Source: Ruminococcus flavefaciens MA2007
GTDB taxonomy: Bacteria > Bacillota > Clostridia > Oscillospirales > Ruminococcaceae
Direction of reading: 5' to 3'
NCBI RefSeq assembly: GCF_000621845.1
Contig: NZ_KK211355.1
Span: forward strand, 271,603 to 335,602
Length of the DNA: 64,000 nucleotides
A model generated the notes under the pieces. That model worked only from the letters and a program-made list of their open reading frames with translations, was not told the DNA's origin and made no database searches. The position numbers and the translations under genes are program-made. Positions 23,443 through 31,721 of the stretch are shown here, one piece after another. The number at the start of each line of letters is the position of its first letter. Positions within the stretch are counted from its first letter, which is position 1.

Positions 23443-24186
23443 CTATTTGCCGTTGTAATCGTAAAAGAGCTCGTCCATGAGCTTGTCATAATCGGTGCGG
23501 TCACCGAGAGCCGCCTTTATCATGGCTCCTGCGTTCTTGAAGATGAGCTTGAAATACAGCCAGTCTCCCATATCGTCGTATTTTCGCGTGGAGTTGATAA
23601 GGTGGTTCCTGCGGAGACAGCCGTAGCGTTTGCCCAGCTTTTTGCCGTAGGCTCTCATATTCTTGGCAGTTGCGATATCCTCGCCTGCCTTTTTGTCGGC
23701 AAAGCCGCCGATAGCTTCAAAGGTGGACTTCTCTGCCCAGAATATGCCGCAGTAAAGCCCTGTGAGCTTAAAGCCTGCCCTGCACATCATATCGTTGAGC
23801 CATAAGGGGAAGGAGTAACGCTCGAAGCGCAGAGGCGCTCCGCCGCCGATATACCTGCCGCTGTTCAGCATACCGAGTACCTCGCGGATAGTATCCTCAG
23901 TCATACGGTTGTCGCAGTCGATAGTCATTATGACCTTTCCACGGGCGGCTTTTATGCCTGTGTTGCGGACTGTGGCTATACATCGGCTCTCGTCGGTGAC
24001 TACACGGGCTCCGTTTTCTGCTGCGAGTTCGGCAGTGCGGTCGGTACATCTGTTGCAGACCACGATTATCTCAACTCCGCATTTTACACGGCTTGCTGCC
24101 TGTTTTACGGAGTTTATGCACCTGACAACGTATTTCTCCTCGTTATGTGCAGGGACTATCACCGAGACCTTGATATTATCGGACAT
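23443..24186 (-). CDS. Family 2 glycosyltransferase
   Basis: A 247-residue GT-A fold transferase. It shows VSVIVPAHNEEKYV at the nucleotide-sugar site, a DCDN sequence as the metal-binding DxD equivalent, and a GGFADKKAGEDIATAKNMR block matching the [E/G]D acceptor region. No membrane segment is evident, so it probably acts on the cytoplasmic face. Donor and acceptor are unknown. The ATG at 24186 follows AAAGGAG; the longer frame would start within the promoter region. The gene converges on the binding-protein gene with a 6-bp gap. Confidence 0.85.
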   Translation of the reverse strand: MSDNIKVSVIVPAHNEEKYVVRCINSVKQAASRVKCGVEIIVVCNRCTDRTAELAAENGARVVTDESRCIATVRNTGIKAARGKVIMTIDCDNRMTEDTIREVLGMLNSGRYIGGGAPLRFERYSFPLWLNDMMCRAGFKLTGLYCGIFWAEKSTFEAIGGFADKKAGEDIATAKNMRAYGKKLGKRYGCLRRNHLINSTRKYDDMGDWLYFKLIFKNAGAMIKAALGDRTDYDKLMDELFYDYNGK

Positions 24187-24217
24187 ATTATCAGCTCCTT
24201 TGACATTTGTTATATTC

Positions 24218-24246
24218 ATTATAATATATGGGACGAGGTGTGTCAA
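24218..24246 (-). promoter_or_regulatory. Promoter of the GT2 gene
   Basis: Minus strand: TTGACA (24246-24241), 17-bp spacer, TATAAT (24223-24218). Confidence 0.9.
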
Positions 24247-24328
24247 CACCGTGAGAACGGCTAAAGGCTGGCAAAAAGGAGCGGATTTTATGCATTATGA
24301 TTCATCGGGAGCACAATGTGCGCCGCTG

Positions 24329-24356
24329 CACTAATCACTATGCACTAATCACTAAA
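24329..24356. repeat. Heptad array (copy 5)
   Basis: Four heptamers in register: CACTAAT, CACTATG, CACTAAT, CACTAAA. It lies between the GT2 promoter and the ribosomal-protein operon promoter. Confidence 0.7.
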
Positions 24357-24371
24357 AACTTGAAAAAAGGC

Positions 24372-24400
24372 TTGACTTTCGGGAATATATGTGTTATAAT
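24372..24400 (+). promoter_or_regulatory. Promoter of the rpmG-secE-nusG-rplK-rplA operon
   Basis: TTGACT (24372-24377), 17-bp spacer, TATAAT (24395-24400). The leader contains a long GC stem (CCTCG..GGGG with CCCC..CGAGG) before the rpmG ribosome site. Confidence 0.9.
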
Positions 24401-24500
24401 ATTAGTACCTCGTTGGGGGTTTATTTTTTTGTCCCCGTGCGAGGGAGGCAAACAACCTACCTTTGGTAACAAAGGAAGTACTAATTCAGGAGGTGCCGAT

Positions 24501-24650
24501 ATGAGAGTAAAGGTTACTTTAGCTTGTACAGAGTGCAAGCAGCGCAACTATGTTTCCAAGAAAAACAAGAAGAATGACCCGGACAGAATTGAAATGATGA
24601 AGCATTGCAAATTCTGCAGAAAGCATACTCTTCACAAGGAAACAAAGTAA
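24501..24650 (+). CDS. rpmG: 50S ribosomal protein L33
   Basis: A complete 49-residue L33 with two Cys pairs, CTEC and CKFC, the zinc-binding C+ form. AGGAGGT precedes the ATG by 6 nt. It opens the secE-nusG-rplK-rplA transcription unit, the common Firmicutes order. Confidence 0.96.
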   Translation: MRVKVTLACTECKQRNYVSKKNKKNDPDRIEMMKHCKFCRKHTLHKETK

Positions 24651-24667
24651 TCGGAAGGAGTATTTTT

Positions 24668-24913
24668 ATGGCTAAGAATACAACTTCAGAGAAGAAGTCA
24701 GAAAAGAAGTCCGAGAAAAAAGAAGGCGGCAAGATCCGCAAGTGGTTCAAGGACCTCAAAGTCGAATTCAAAAAAGTGGTTTGGCCGACCAAGAAGACAG
24801 TTATCAACAATACTTCAGTCGTTCTCGGCGTTATTGTTGGTTCAGCTATCCTCGTTGGACTTATCGACCAGGGCTTTCTCGGTTTACTGCGTCTTATCTA
24901 TAACGCAGGCTAA
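24668..24913 (+). CDS. secE: Preprotein translocase subunit SecE
   Basis: An 81-residue SecE with a Lys/Glu-rich N-terminus (SEKKSEKKSEKKEGG), the conserved amphipathic block FKKVVWPTKKTV and one C-terminal membrane helix. It stabilises SecY in the Sec translocon. GGAAGGAG precedes the ATG. Confidence 0.95.
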   Translation: MAKNTTSEKKSEKKSEKKEGGKIRKWFKDLKVEFKKVVWPTKKTVINNTSVVLGVIVGSAILVGLIDQGFLGLLRLIYNAG

Positions 24914-24939
24914 TTTCTAAGGGAATCAGGAGGAATATT

Positions 24940-25467
24940 ATGTCAGAAGCAGCTAAGTGGTACGTTATACACACATATTCGGGCTATGAGAACAAGGTTG
25001 CCCAGAATATTGAAAAGGTCGTAGAAAACCGCAAGCTTCATGAACTTATCCAAGAGGTAAGAGTTCCTACCGAAAAAGCTACTGAGATCACAGACGGCAA
25101 AACCAAAGAAGTAGAGCGTAAGACCTATCCGGGCTACGTTCTCGTCAAGATGATCATGAACGACGATTCATGGTACGTCGTTAGAAATACCAGAGGCTGT
25201 ACAGGCTTCGTAGGTCCTGCTTCAGAGCCCACACCCCTTTCAGAGGAGGAAGTTCAGAAGCTATTCGGTCTCGAAGTCGCAACCGTTACCGTCAACTTCA
25301 AGGTCGGCGACAGCGTGCGCATCTCGGGTACTGCTATGGACGGATTTATCGGCGTTGTTCAGAACATCAATATCGACGACCGCACTGTAGACCTTCTTGT
25401 CTCAATGTTTGGTCGTGAAACCCCCACAACTCTGCCTATCAATCAGGTAGTTAAGGTGGAGGACTAA
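24940..25467 (+). CDS. nusG: Transcription termination/antitermination factor NusG
   Basis: A 175-residue NusG. The N-terminal domain starts KWYVIHTYSGYENKVAQN and includes PGYVLVKM and the RNTRGCTGFVG block. The C-terminal KOW domain has FKVGDSVRISGTAMDGFIGVV. It binds RNA polymerase and links it to Rho or the ribosome. AGGAGG precedes the start. Confidence 0.97.
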   Translation: MSEAAKWYVIHTYSGYENKVAQNIEKVVENRKLHELIQEVRVPTEKATEITDGKTKEVERKTYPGYVLVKMIMNDDSWYVVRNTRGCTGFVGPASEPTPLSEEEVQKLFGLEVATVTVNFKVGDSVRISGTAMDGFIGVVQNINIDDRTVDLLVSMFGRETPTTLPINQVVKVED

Positions 25468-25480
25468 TTCAGGTCAAAAA

Positions 25481-25541
25481 GAATCCGCAGTATGGATTCA
25501 GTGGGAGAGGTAAAATAATTCTTGCCTCGCCATTTACCACA
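25481..25541 (+). promoter_or_regulatory. Probable L1-binding operator upstream of rplK
   Basis: After a GAATCC/GGATTC hairpin, GTGGGAGAGG (25501-25510) is matched by TTTACCAC (25533-25540). This copies the 23S rRNA L1-stalk pattern GGUGGGAGG...AUACCACC, so free L1 should bind it and repress translation. The fold is read by eye; L1 autoregulation is established for other bacteria. Confidence 0.7.
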
Positions 25542-25560
25542 TTTATGGAGGTGCGAATAC

Positions 25561-25986
25561 ATGGCACAGAAAGTAGTTGGCTACATTAAGCTTCAGATCG
25601 CAGCAGGAAAGGCTACTCCTGCACCACCTGTTGGTCCGGCACTCGGTCAGCACGGTGTTAATATCATGGCATTCACAAAGGAATTCAACGAGAGAACAAA
25701 GAACGACATCGGTATGATAATCCCTGTTGTAATCACTGTTTACGCAGACCGTTCATTCTCGTTCATCACTAAGACTCCACCCGCAGCAGTCCTCATCAAG
25801 AAGGCTTGCAACATCAACAGCGGTTCGGGAGTACCTAACAAGACTAAGGTCGCAAACATCACTAAGGAGCAGATCAAGAAGATCGCTGAGACAAAGATGC
25901 AGGATCTCAACGCTGGTTCTATCGAGGCAGCTATGAGCATGATCGCTGGTACAGCTCGCTCAATGGGCGTTGTAGTTGTTGACTAA
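25561..25986 (+). CDS. rplK: 50S ribosomal protein L11
   Basis: A 141-residue L11 starting [13 protein letters not shown] and containing [16 protein letters not shown] and [15 protein letters not shown]. It builds the GTPase-associated centre. The start at 25561 follows GGAGGTG and is chosen over an in-frame ATG 39 nt upstream inside the L1 site. Confidence 0.97.
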   Translation: MAQKVVGYIKLQIAAGKATPAPPVGPALGQHGVNIMAFTKEFNERTKNDIGMIIPVVITVYADRSFSFITKTPPAAVLIKKACNINSGSGVPNKTKVANITKEQIKKIAETKMQDLNAGSIEAAMSMIAGTARSMGVVVVD

Positions 25987-26034
25987 TCAATTTAATGAAT
26001 GATGAAGTGGGGATATCCCCGTTCAGAGTTCTAT

Positions 26035-26090
26035 TGGTGGGAGGAAAATTCCGCTAATCGGGTAAGCTATAAGCTTCTCGGTATTACCAC
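26035..26090 (+). promoter_or_regulatory. Probable second L1-binding operator, upstream of rplA
   Basis: GGTGGGAGG (26036-26044) is closed by GGTATTACCAC (26080-26090), a close copy of both strands of the 23S L1 stalk base. It ends 20 nt before the rplA start, overlapping its initiation region. Confidence 0.75.
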
Positions 26091-26109
26091 TTAAATAGGA
26101 GGAAATATA

Positions 26110-26805
26110 ATGAAACACGGCAAAAAATATGTTGACAGCGCTAAGGCTGTTGATTATGCTAAGCAGTATGATTCCACAGAGGCTCTCGACCTCGTTTGCA
26201 AGAACGCAAAGGCTAAGTTCGATGAGACTATAGAGGCTCACATCCGTCTCGGCGTTGACTCAAGACACGCTGACCAGCAGGTTAGAGGTGCTGTTGTACT
26301 TCCTAACGGTACTGGTAAGACAGTTAGAGTATGCGTATTCTGTAAGGAAGACAAGTACGAGGCTGCTCAGGGCGCTGGCGCAGAGTTCGTTGGCGGTCAG
26401 GACCTCGTTGACAAGATCATGAAGGAAAACTGGATGGACTTCGACGTAGTTATCGCATCACCTGATATGATGGGACTCGTTGGTCGTCTCGGTAAGGTTC
26501 TCGGACCTCGTGGTCTTATGCCAAACCCAAAGGCTGGTACAGTAACACCTGACGTTGCAAAGGCTGTTACAGAGGCTAAGGCTGGTAAGATCGAGTATCG
26601 TCTCGATAAGACAAATATCATTCACTGCCCGATCGGTAAGGCTTCATTCGGTGCTGCTAAGCTCGAAGAGAACTTCAACACACTTATGGAGGCTGTTGTT
26701 AAGGCAAAGCCTGCTGCTGCTAAGGGTACTTACCTCAAGAGCTGCACAGTTACTTCAACAATGGGCCCCGGTGTTCCGGTTGCTACAGCTAAGTACGGTG
26801 TCTGA
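26110..26805 (+). CDS. rplA: 50S ribosomal protein L1
   Basis: A 231-residue L1 with the typical [42 protein letters not shown] and TMGPGVPV blocks. It forms the L1 stalk and is expected to repress its own mRNA through the two stalk-like sites upstream. The operon ends after rplA; rplJ and rplL are not next to it. Confidence 0.97.
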   Translation: MKHGKKYVDSAKAVDYAKQYDSTEALDLVCKNAKAKFDETIEAHIRLGVDSRHADQQVRGAVVLPNGTGKTVRVCVFCKEDKYEAAQGAGAEFVGGQDLVDKIMKENWMDFDVVIASPDMMGLVGRLGKVLGPRGLMPNPKAGTVTPDVAKAVTEAKAGKIEYRLDKTNIIHCPIGKASFGAAKLEENFNTLMEAVVKAKPAAAKGTYLKSCTVTSTMGPGVPVATAKYGV

Positions 26806-26822
26806 TCATTAAGACAAATATC

Positions 26823-26855
26823 AAAGGCTTCACAAACGTGAAGCCTTTTGTGTTT
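26823..26855 (+). terminator. Terminator of the L11-L1 operon
   Basis: An 11-bp stem (AAAGGCTTCAC, loop AAAC, GTGAAGCCTTT) followed by T-rich sequence. Confidence 0.9.
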
Positions 26856-26860
26856 TGCAG

Positions 26861-26920
26861 GGACGACCATTGACCGTCTGCGTAAACGTCATGTATGGTC
26901 GGCGTTCCGCCGCCCCTACA
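26861..26920. repeat. GCCCCTAC-type palindromic element
   Basis: Contains GACCAT...ATGGTC and ends GGCGTTCCGCCGCCCCTAC, the same terminal block as at 50311-50334. Confidence 0.55.
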
Positions 26921-26930
26921 CATAAAACAA

Positions 26931-26952
26931 AAGGGACGCCATGGCATCCCTT
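26931..26952 (-). terminator. Terminator of the greA-lysS operon
   Basis: On the minus strand AAGGGATGCC pairs with GGCGTCCCTT (one T-G pair) around an AT loop and runs into TTTTGTTTT. Confidence 0.75.
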
Positions 26953-26954
26953 AA

Positions 26955-26989
26955 TTCTTAGTTCTTAGCTCTAAGCTCTAAGTTCTATT
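26955..26989. repeat. Heptad array (copy 3)
   Basis: TTCTTAG twice, CTCTAAG twice, then TTCTATT. The two halves are inverted relative to each other, so the array can fold. It touches the 3' end of the minus-strand gene at 26988. Confidence 0.75.
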
Positions 26990-27911
26990 ATTCCTCTTCG
27001 CTGGAAAGTGCCTTTACCACCTTGTCGAAAACAGGGAAGTCCTTATCGTAGGTCTCCTGCATTTTCTCCTTGCTGTCGTTCATAACGTCTTTGGGCTTAC
27101 GGAGAGCAAAGAACATATCATCAGTGATAGCGTCGGGAGAAACGCCGATGTGCTCGGCAAATTTCGTATCCTTGATGTAGTAGAAGTATTTATCCACATG
27201 AGGATCATCGGGATAAAGGGTACTGAGGTCAACGAAGCTTTCCTCCGCAGGGAGCAGGTCGTCCACGGTCAGTTTATTACCGATTATCATGACGCCGTCT
27301 GCATTGTTCAGGAAGGTTGTTATCTTGGTGGATACGCCGTTGATGTAGTCCTGATACTCGTCGTTGGAGTAGGGGATATAGTACACGGTTACCAGCACCT
27401 TGCCGTTGCCGTTGAAGTCGTCGGCGTACTCCTCAAAGTATTCTTCGAGGAATGTGGAGGTTCCCACAGCGTTGTTGTCGCAGAGCATGAGTATGACCAT
27501 ATCGGGATTTGGCTTGGACAGTATATCGTATACAAGGTATGAACCCAGAACAATGAAGAAAACTCCCAGTCCCAGCCACCATTTGTTGTGGTAGAAGAAA
27601 TTGGCTATTTTCTTGCCGAAAGACAGCTTTATTTCCTCTTCCTTTTCCTCGTGGATAGTCTCGCTTTCCTCGACGATACCCTGCTTTAAGCGCATAAGCT
27701 CTATTTTTTCATCGTGGAGCTTCTTCTCGTAGGCTTCCTGCTTTTCCTTCTCGCGCTGAGCGTACTGCTCGGCGATCATCTGCTCTTTTTTAGCCTGTTC
27801 TTCCTCTTGTTTTTGGCGGAGTTCCTTGTTTACTTTGAAAAAGCTCTTGTTTATCTCGACTTTGTCGTCCTGTTTGGAAACACTTTCGGTATTTTTTTCT
27901 TTATCTTTCAT
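26988..27911 (-). CDS. Membrane protein with cytoplasmic coiled coil, unknown function
   Basis: A 307-residue protein I do not recognise. Residues 1-95 are highly charged and form a likely coiled coil. One membrane helix follows (about 109-131). The rest is probably extracellular and acidic, with NPDMVILMLCDNNAVG and KVLVTVYYIPYSNDEYQDYI. The large Lys/Glu-rich cytoplasmic segment suggests a partner-binding or scaffolding role, but no enzyme motif is visible. It is last in the greA-lysS-zinc-ribbon transcription unit. Confidence 0.75.
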   Translation of the reverse strand: MKDKEKNTESVSKQDDKVEINKSFFKVNKELRQKQEEEQAKKEQMIAEQYAQREKEKQEAYEKKLHDEKIELMRLKQGIVEESETIHEEKEEEIKLSFGKKIANFFYHNKWWLGLGVFFIVLGSYLVYDILSKPNPDMVILMLCDNNAVGTSTFLEEYFEEYADDFNGNGKVLVTVYYIPYSNDEYQDYINGVSTKITTFLNNADGVMIIGNKLTVDDLLPAEESFVDLSTLYPDDPHVDKYFYYIKDTKFAEHIGVSPDAITDDMFFALRKPKDVMNDSKEKMQETYDKDFPVFDKVVKALSSEEE

Positions 27912-27930
27912 GGTATATTCCTTACGATAA

Positions 27931-27950
27931 CGGGCGGCAATTGCCGCCCG
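27931..27950. repeat. Perfect 20-bp GC palindrome
   Basis: CGGGCGGCAA followed by its exact complement, TTGCCGCCCG. It lies between two genes of one operon and belongs to the short GGGCGG palindrome family. It may form a cruciform or an RNA hairpin. Confidence 0.6.
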
Positions 27951-27956
27951 TATGGT

Positions 27957-28214
27957 TTATTCTTCTAAATCCTTTCCGCAGTGAGGACACTTCGGACCGC
28001 AAATTCTTCCGGGGTGATAACCGCAGTGCGGACAGCGTACTAAAGCTAAATTTACGATAATACCTGCCACAAAAACAGCTATAGCAATAATAATTACCAG
28101 CATTGACATTGGCTTGTTATCCAGAAAGAAAAGGGAACAAAATCCGATAGCTACTCCGATAAACATTATAAGAACTGACAGCCATGCTGTTTTAGTAGGT
28201 GATCTCTTTTTCAT
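27957..28214 (-). CDS. Small membrane protein with zinc ribbon
   Basis: An 85-residue protein with two hydrophobic helices (about 12-30 and 38-58) and a C-terminal CPHCG ... GPKCPHCGKD zinc ribbon. Function is unknown. It sits 11 nt downstream of lysS and is probably cotranscribed. Confidence 0.75.
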   Translation of the reverse strand: MKKRSPTKTAWLSVLIMFIGVAIGFCSLFFLDNKPMSMLVIIIAIAVFVAGIIVNLALVRCPHCGYHPGRICGPKCPHCGKDLEE

Positions 28215-28225
28215 ACGTAAGCTCC

Positions 28226-29806
28226 TTAGTTAAGGCTTTTAAGTGTCGGGAAGAGAAGTACGTCTCTGATAGAAGCGCTGTTTGTGAGAAGCATTACCAG
28301 ACGGTCGATTCCGTAGCCGATACCGCCCGTAGGAGGCATACCAATTTCAAGAGCATTGAGGAAGTCCTCGTCTGTGCGGTTAGCTTCTTCATCGCCCTGA
28401 CTGAGAGCCTCTTCCTGAGCCTTGAAGCGCTCACGCTGGTCGATAGGATCGTTGAGCTCGGAGTAAGCGTTGCACATCTCACGGCCTGTGATGAACAGCT
28501 CGAAACGCTCAACATAGTCGGGAGCGTCGGGCTTCTTCTTGGTAAGAGGAGATATCTCTATCGGGTGATCCATGATGAAAGTAGGCTGAATGAGGTGCTC
28601 CTCAACGAAGGTCTCGAAGAAGAGGTTGAGGATATCGCCGCGCTTGTGGCGAGTCTCGTACTCTACGCCCTTTTCATCAGCTATCTTGCGTGCTTCTTCG
28701 AGAGTCTTTATCTCGTTGAAGTCAACGCCTGAATACTTCTTGACTGCGTCTATCATAGTGAGGCGCTCGAAAGGCTTGCCCAGGTCTATCATGTGCTCAC
28801 CGTAAGGAACGCAGGTAGTTCCGCATACCTCCTGAGCAACGTGACGGTACATATTCTCTGTAAGGTCCATCATACCGTAGTAGTCGGTATATGCCTGATA
28901 GAGCTCCATAAGTGTGAACTCTGGGTTATGACGGGTGTCAACGCCCTCGTTACGGAAAACTCTGCCTATCTCGTAAACTCTTTCAAGACCACCGACGATA
29001 AGTCTCTTGAGGTAGAGCTCAAGGCTTATACGGAGCTTAACGTCCTCATCGAGAGCATTGTAGTGTGTCTCGAAAGGTCTTGCAGCTGCGCCGCCTGCAT
29101 TGGATACCAGCATAGGAGTCTCGACCTCCATGAAGCCCTGATCGTCAAGGTAGCGGCGGATAGATGAGATTATCTTTGAGCGCTTGATGAATGTATCCTT
29201 TACCTCGGGATTGATAACGAGGTCAAGGTAGCGCTGACGGTATCTTGTATCTGTGTCCTTGAGTCCGTGCCACTTCTCGGGGAGAGGAAGGAGGGACTTT
29301 GTAAGGAGGGTGATATTCTTGGCGTGGATAGAGATCTCGCCCTTGCGAGTCCTGAAAACATAGCCCTCAACGCCGATAATATCGCCGATATCCCACTTCT
29401 TCTTGAACTCCTTGAAGAGGTCTGCGCCAACGTCGTTTGAACGAACGTATACCTGTATACGATCGGACTTGTCGCGGACGTCGATGAAGTTAGCCTTACC
29501 CATATCTCTCCAGCTCATAATTCTTCCTGCGATACGGATAATATTCTCGTTGAGCTTTTCAAGCTCGGCAGTTTTCTTCTCCTCGTCGTCGCCGCAGGCA
29601 GCAAGTATCTCAGCTTCCTTGGCTTCGTACTCCTTCTTGTAGTCGGCAGCGTGACCTGTTACGTCGAACTTTGTGATGACGAAGGGATCGTGTCCCAGTT
29701 CGCGGAGGTCAGCCAGCTTGTCGAGTCTGTCCTTCTTTAATACGTTTATATCCTGAGCAGGCTCTTCCTCAGCCTGAACAGGTGAATTTACCTGATTTTC
29801 GCTCAT
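28226..29806 (-). CDS. lysS: Lysyl-tRNA synthetase (class II)
   Basis: A 526-residue class II LysRS. An OB-fold anticodon-binding domain lies at about 60-175. The catalytic domain has motif 2 (YEIGRVFRNEGVDTRHNPEF) and motif 3 (GGIGYGIDRLVML). It charges tRNA-Lys in the cytoplasm. Length is slightly above average, with an acidic N-terminal extension (SENQVNSPVQAEEEPAQD). It follows greA by 17 nt, a conserved Firmicutes pairing. Confidence 0.97.
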   Translation of the reverse strand: MSENQVNSPVQAEEEPAQDINVLKKDRLDKLADLRELGHDPFVITKFDVTGHAADYKKEYEAKEAEILAACGDDEEKKTAELEKLNENIIRIAGRIMSWRDMGKANFIDVRDKSDRIQVYVRSNDVGADLFKEFKKKWDIGDIIGVEGYVFRTRKGEISIHAKNITLLTKSLLPLPEKWHGLKDTDTRYRQRYLDLVINPEVKDTFIKRSKIISSIRRYLDDQGFMEVETPMLVSNAGGAAARPFETHYNALDEDVKLRISLELYLKRLIVGGLERVYEIGRVFRNEGVDTRHNPEFTLMELYQAYTDYYGMMDLTENMYRHVAQEVCGTTCVPYGEHMIDLGKPFERLTMIDAVKKYSGVDFNEIKTLEEARKIADEKGVEYETRHKRGDILNLFFETFVEEHLIQPTFIMDHPIEISPLTKKKPDAPDYVERFELFITGREMCNAYSELNDPIDQRERFKAQEEALSQGDEEANRTDEDFLNALEIGMPPTGGIGYGIDRLVMLLTNSASIRDVLLFPTLKSLN

Positions 29807-29823
29807 TTTATGCGTCCTTTCGA

Positions 29824-30294
29824 TTACTTGGAGATCTCTACGACCTCGAACTTCAGCTCGCCTGCGGGAGCTTCAACGATGAAGATATCGCCGACTCTCT
29901 TTTTCATAGCAGCCTTGCCGATAGGAGACTCGTCTGAGATAAGTCCCTCGCGTACATTAGCGTGGTTAGTACCAACGATAGTGAAAGTCTCTATCTTGCC
30001 TGTATCAACGCGCTTAATGGTTATCTTGGAGCTCATACCGATCTCGTCAACGGAGATACTCTCGTCGTCAACGATCTCAGCGTTGTCGATAGTATACTGG
30101 AGTTCCTGAATGTGAGCTTCGAGGATAGCCTGTTCGTTTTTAGCCTCATCGTACTCAGCGTTCTCGGAGAGGTCTCCGTAGGAACGTGCAACTTTAAGTC
30201 TTTCAGCGACTTCCTTACGTTTATTGATCTTAAGGTCATCGAGTTCAGCGACGAGCTTGTCGTAGCTTTCTCTGGACATCTTCTTTGTAGCCAT
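29824..30294 (-). CDS. greA: Transcription elongation factor GreA
   Basis: A 156-residue GreA with the N-terminal coiled coil carrying the conserved DLSENAEYDEAKNEQ tip and a C-terminal FKBP-like domain with SPIGKAAMKKRVGD. It rescues backtracked RNA polymerase. It is first in a minus-strand operon with a strong promoter. Confidence 0.97.
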   Translation of the reverse strand: MATKKMSRESYDKLVAELDDLKINKRKEVAERLKVARSYGDLSENAEYDEAKNEQAILEAHIQELQYTIDNAEIVDDESISVDEIGMSSKITIKRVDTGKIETFTIVGTNHANVREGLISDESPIGKAAMKKRVGDIFIVEAPAGELKFEVVEISK

Positions 30295-30340
30295 ATCAAT
30301 GCACTCCTTTATATTTGATAAATAAATAGCATTACATAAT

Positions 30341-30369
30341 ATTATACTATATTACGCTGAAAAAGTCAA
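30341..30369 (-). promoter_or_regulatory. Promoter of the greA-lysS operon
   Basis: Minus strand: TTGACT (30369-30364), 17-bp spacer, TATAAT (30346-30341). Confidence 0.9.
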
Positions 30370-30380
30370 GTGTGGATTAG

Positions 30381-30426
30381 AATTAAGAGCTAAGAACAGG
30401 ATTAGAATTAAGAGCTAAGAACTAAG
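30381..30426. repeat. Heptad array (copy 4)
   Basis: AATTAAG AGCTAAG, a spacer, then AATTAAG AGCTAAG AACTAAG: heptamers ending TAAG, in register within each block. It lies immediately upstream of the greA promoter. Confidence 0.75.
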
Positions 30427-30429
30427 TCT

Positions 30430-30472
30430 GTAGGGGCAGTAAATCAAAAGGGCGGATGATATCCGCCCCTGC
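30430..30472. repeat. GTAGGGGC/GCCCCTGC palindromic element
   Basis: GTAGGGGC at one end and GGGCGGATGATATCCGCCCC at the other. It adjoins the ctpA stop codon and may act as its terminator. Confidence 0.6.
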
Positions 30473-30480
30473 AAAACTAA

Positions 30481-31653
30481 TTACTGCATAATTTCCTGAC
30501 TTATAGCATCAACAGCCGCCTGAAGCTGCATATCGAAGCCCTCGGTGCTGCCTTTTTCAGCCGCCACATCGGGGACAAGTCCCACGCCGTCGTAGCATTC
30601 GGATACCGCAGTCCTATACTTCGCCACGGTAAGAACTACCGCGCCGTTGTTATTGAACTCAGTGGTCTTCTGCATAACGCCCTTGCCGTAGGTCTTTTCG
30701 CCTACAAGCTTAGCTCCGCCGAAATCACGGAGAGAAGCCGCAAAGAGTTCTGCTGCGCTGGCAGTGTTCTTATTGACGATGACAGCCATTGGCACATCAA
30801 GCTTCGTATCGTCGGAGTATATAAGCGTCTCGCTGTGGCCGTCCTTATATTCCGCAGTTGCGATAACTCCCTCGGGGAGCAGAGGATCGAGACAGTCCGA
30901 AAGCATATCCACCATGCCGCCGCTGTTGTCACGGACGTCGAATATAAGCGCCCTGGCGCCGTTTGAGGTGAGTCTTTCGAGAGTATCCAAAAACTGCTGC
31001 GGAGTATTCTTCTTGAAGTTGTTTATCTCGATATAGCCGATAGTTTCGTCCAGCATTTTTCCGCTGACGGTAGTTACCTCCATAGAGCGGCGTGTAAAGG
31101 TATAATCCCTGTCTATGCCGCCTCTGCGGACAGTGAGCTTTATCTCCGAGCCCTCGACGCCTCGCATAGCCTCAACGGACTCGTCAAAGCCAGCCTCAAG
31201 AACGTCGATACCGTCGATAATGGTGATTATATCGCCCTCGCGGAGACCTGCTTCCTCCACAGGTGACTCGTTGTTGATACCTGCGATACGGATATAGCCG
31301 CTCTCGTCCTCGTCAAGGACAAGACCGAGACCGATGAGCTGTCCCTCGTCCTCGCTTTTTTCTTCGAGGTATTCCTCCTCTGAGAGAAACTTCGAGTACT
31401 TATCGTCAAGTCCCGAGATATAGCCCTTTAGGATACCGTCGCTGAGCTTGTTCTCGTCGATATCGCCGAGGAAGTTCTCGCGGACGTAGGAATCCAGACT
31501 TTGCAGCGAATTGTACTTCTTTGCCTTTTCGTTTACGTCAACTACCTTGGTGTTGAAGCTTTGCAGCGAGAAAAAGGAAGTCAGTATAAACGTTACCGCA
31601 GAAGCGATAGCGATAAGGCTCAGCGCCAGACCGAGACTGATTTTCTTATTCAT
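30481..31653 (-). CDS. ctpA: S41 C-terminal processing peptidase (CtpA/PDZ protease)
   Basis: A 390-residue membrane-anchored serine protease. It has an N-terminal signal anchor (about 5-25), a PDZ domain (about 90-170, with GLGLVLDEDES and EGDIITIIDG) and the S41 catalytic core with NTASAAELFAASL (Ser) and TYGKGVMQ (Lys). It processes extracytoplasmic proteins. It lies just downstream of the FtsEX and M23 genes, behind a hairpin terminator, as in many Firmicutes. The ATG at 31653 (MNKKISLG) is chosen; a TTG at 31674 lies in the preceding terminator's T-tract. Confidence 0.93.
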   Translation of the reverse strand: MNKKISLGLALSLIAIASAVTFILTSFFSLQSFNTKVVDVNEKAKKYNSLQSLDSYVRENFLGDIDENKLSDGILKGYISGLDDKYSKFLSEEEYLEEKSEDEGQLIGLGLVLDEDESGYIRIAGINNESPVEEAGLREGDIITIIDGIDVLEAGFDESVEAMRGVEGSEIKLTVRRGGIDRDYTFTRRSMEVTTVSGKMLDETIGYIEINNFKKNTPQQFLDTLERLTSNGARALIFDVRDNSGGMVDMLSDCLDPLLPEGVIATAEYKDGHSETLIYSDDTKLDVPMAVIVNKNTASAAELFAASLRDFGGAKLVGEKTYGKGVMQKTTEFNNNGAVVLTVAKYRTAVSECYDGVGLVPDVAAEKGSTEGFDMQLQAAVDAISQEIMQ

Positions 31654-31675
31654 ATTATCATCGCTTTCTGACAAA

Positions 31676-31701
31676 AATTCGGGCAGTTGCTTGAACTGCC
31701 C
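31676..31701 (-). terminator. Terminator between M23 and ctpA genes
   Basis: On the minus strand GGGCAGTT pairs with AACTGCCC, then GAATTTTTG. Transcription into ctpA therefore depends on readthrough. Confidence 0.75.
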
Positions 31702-31721
31702 TGAATTATCGTTGTTATATT

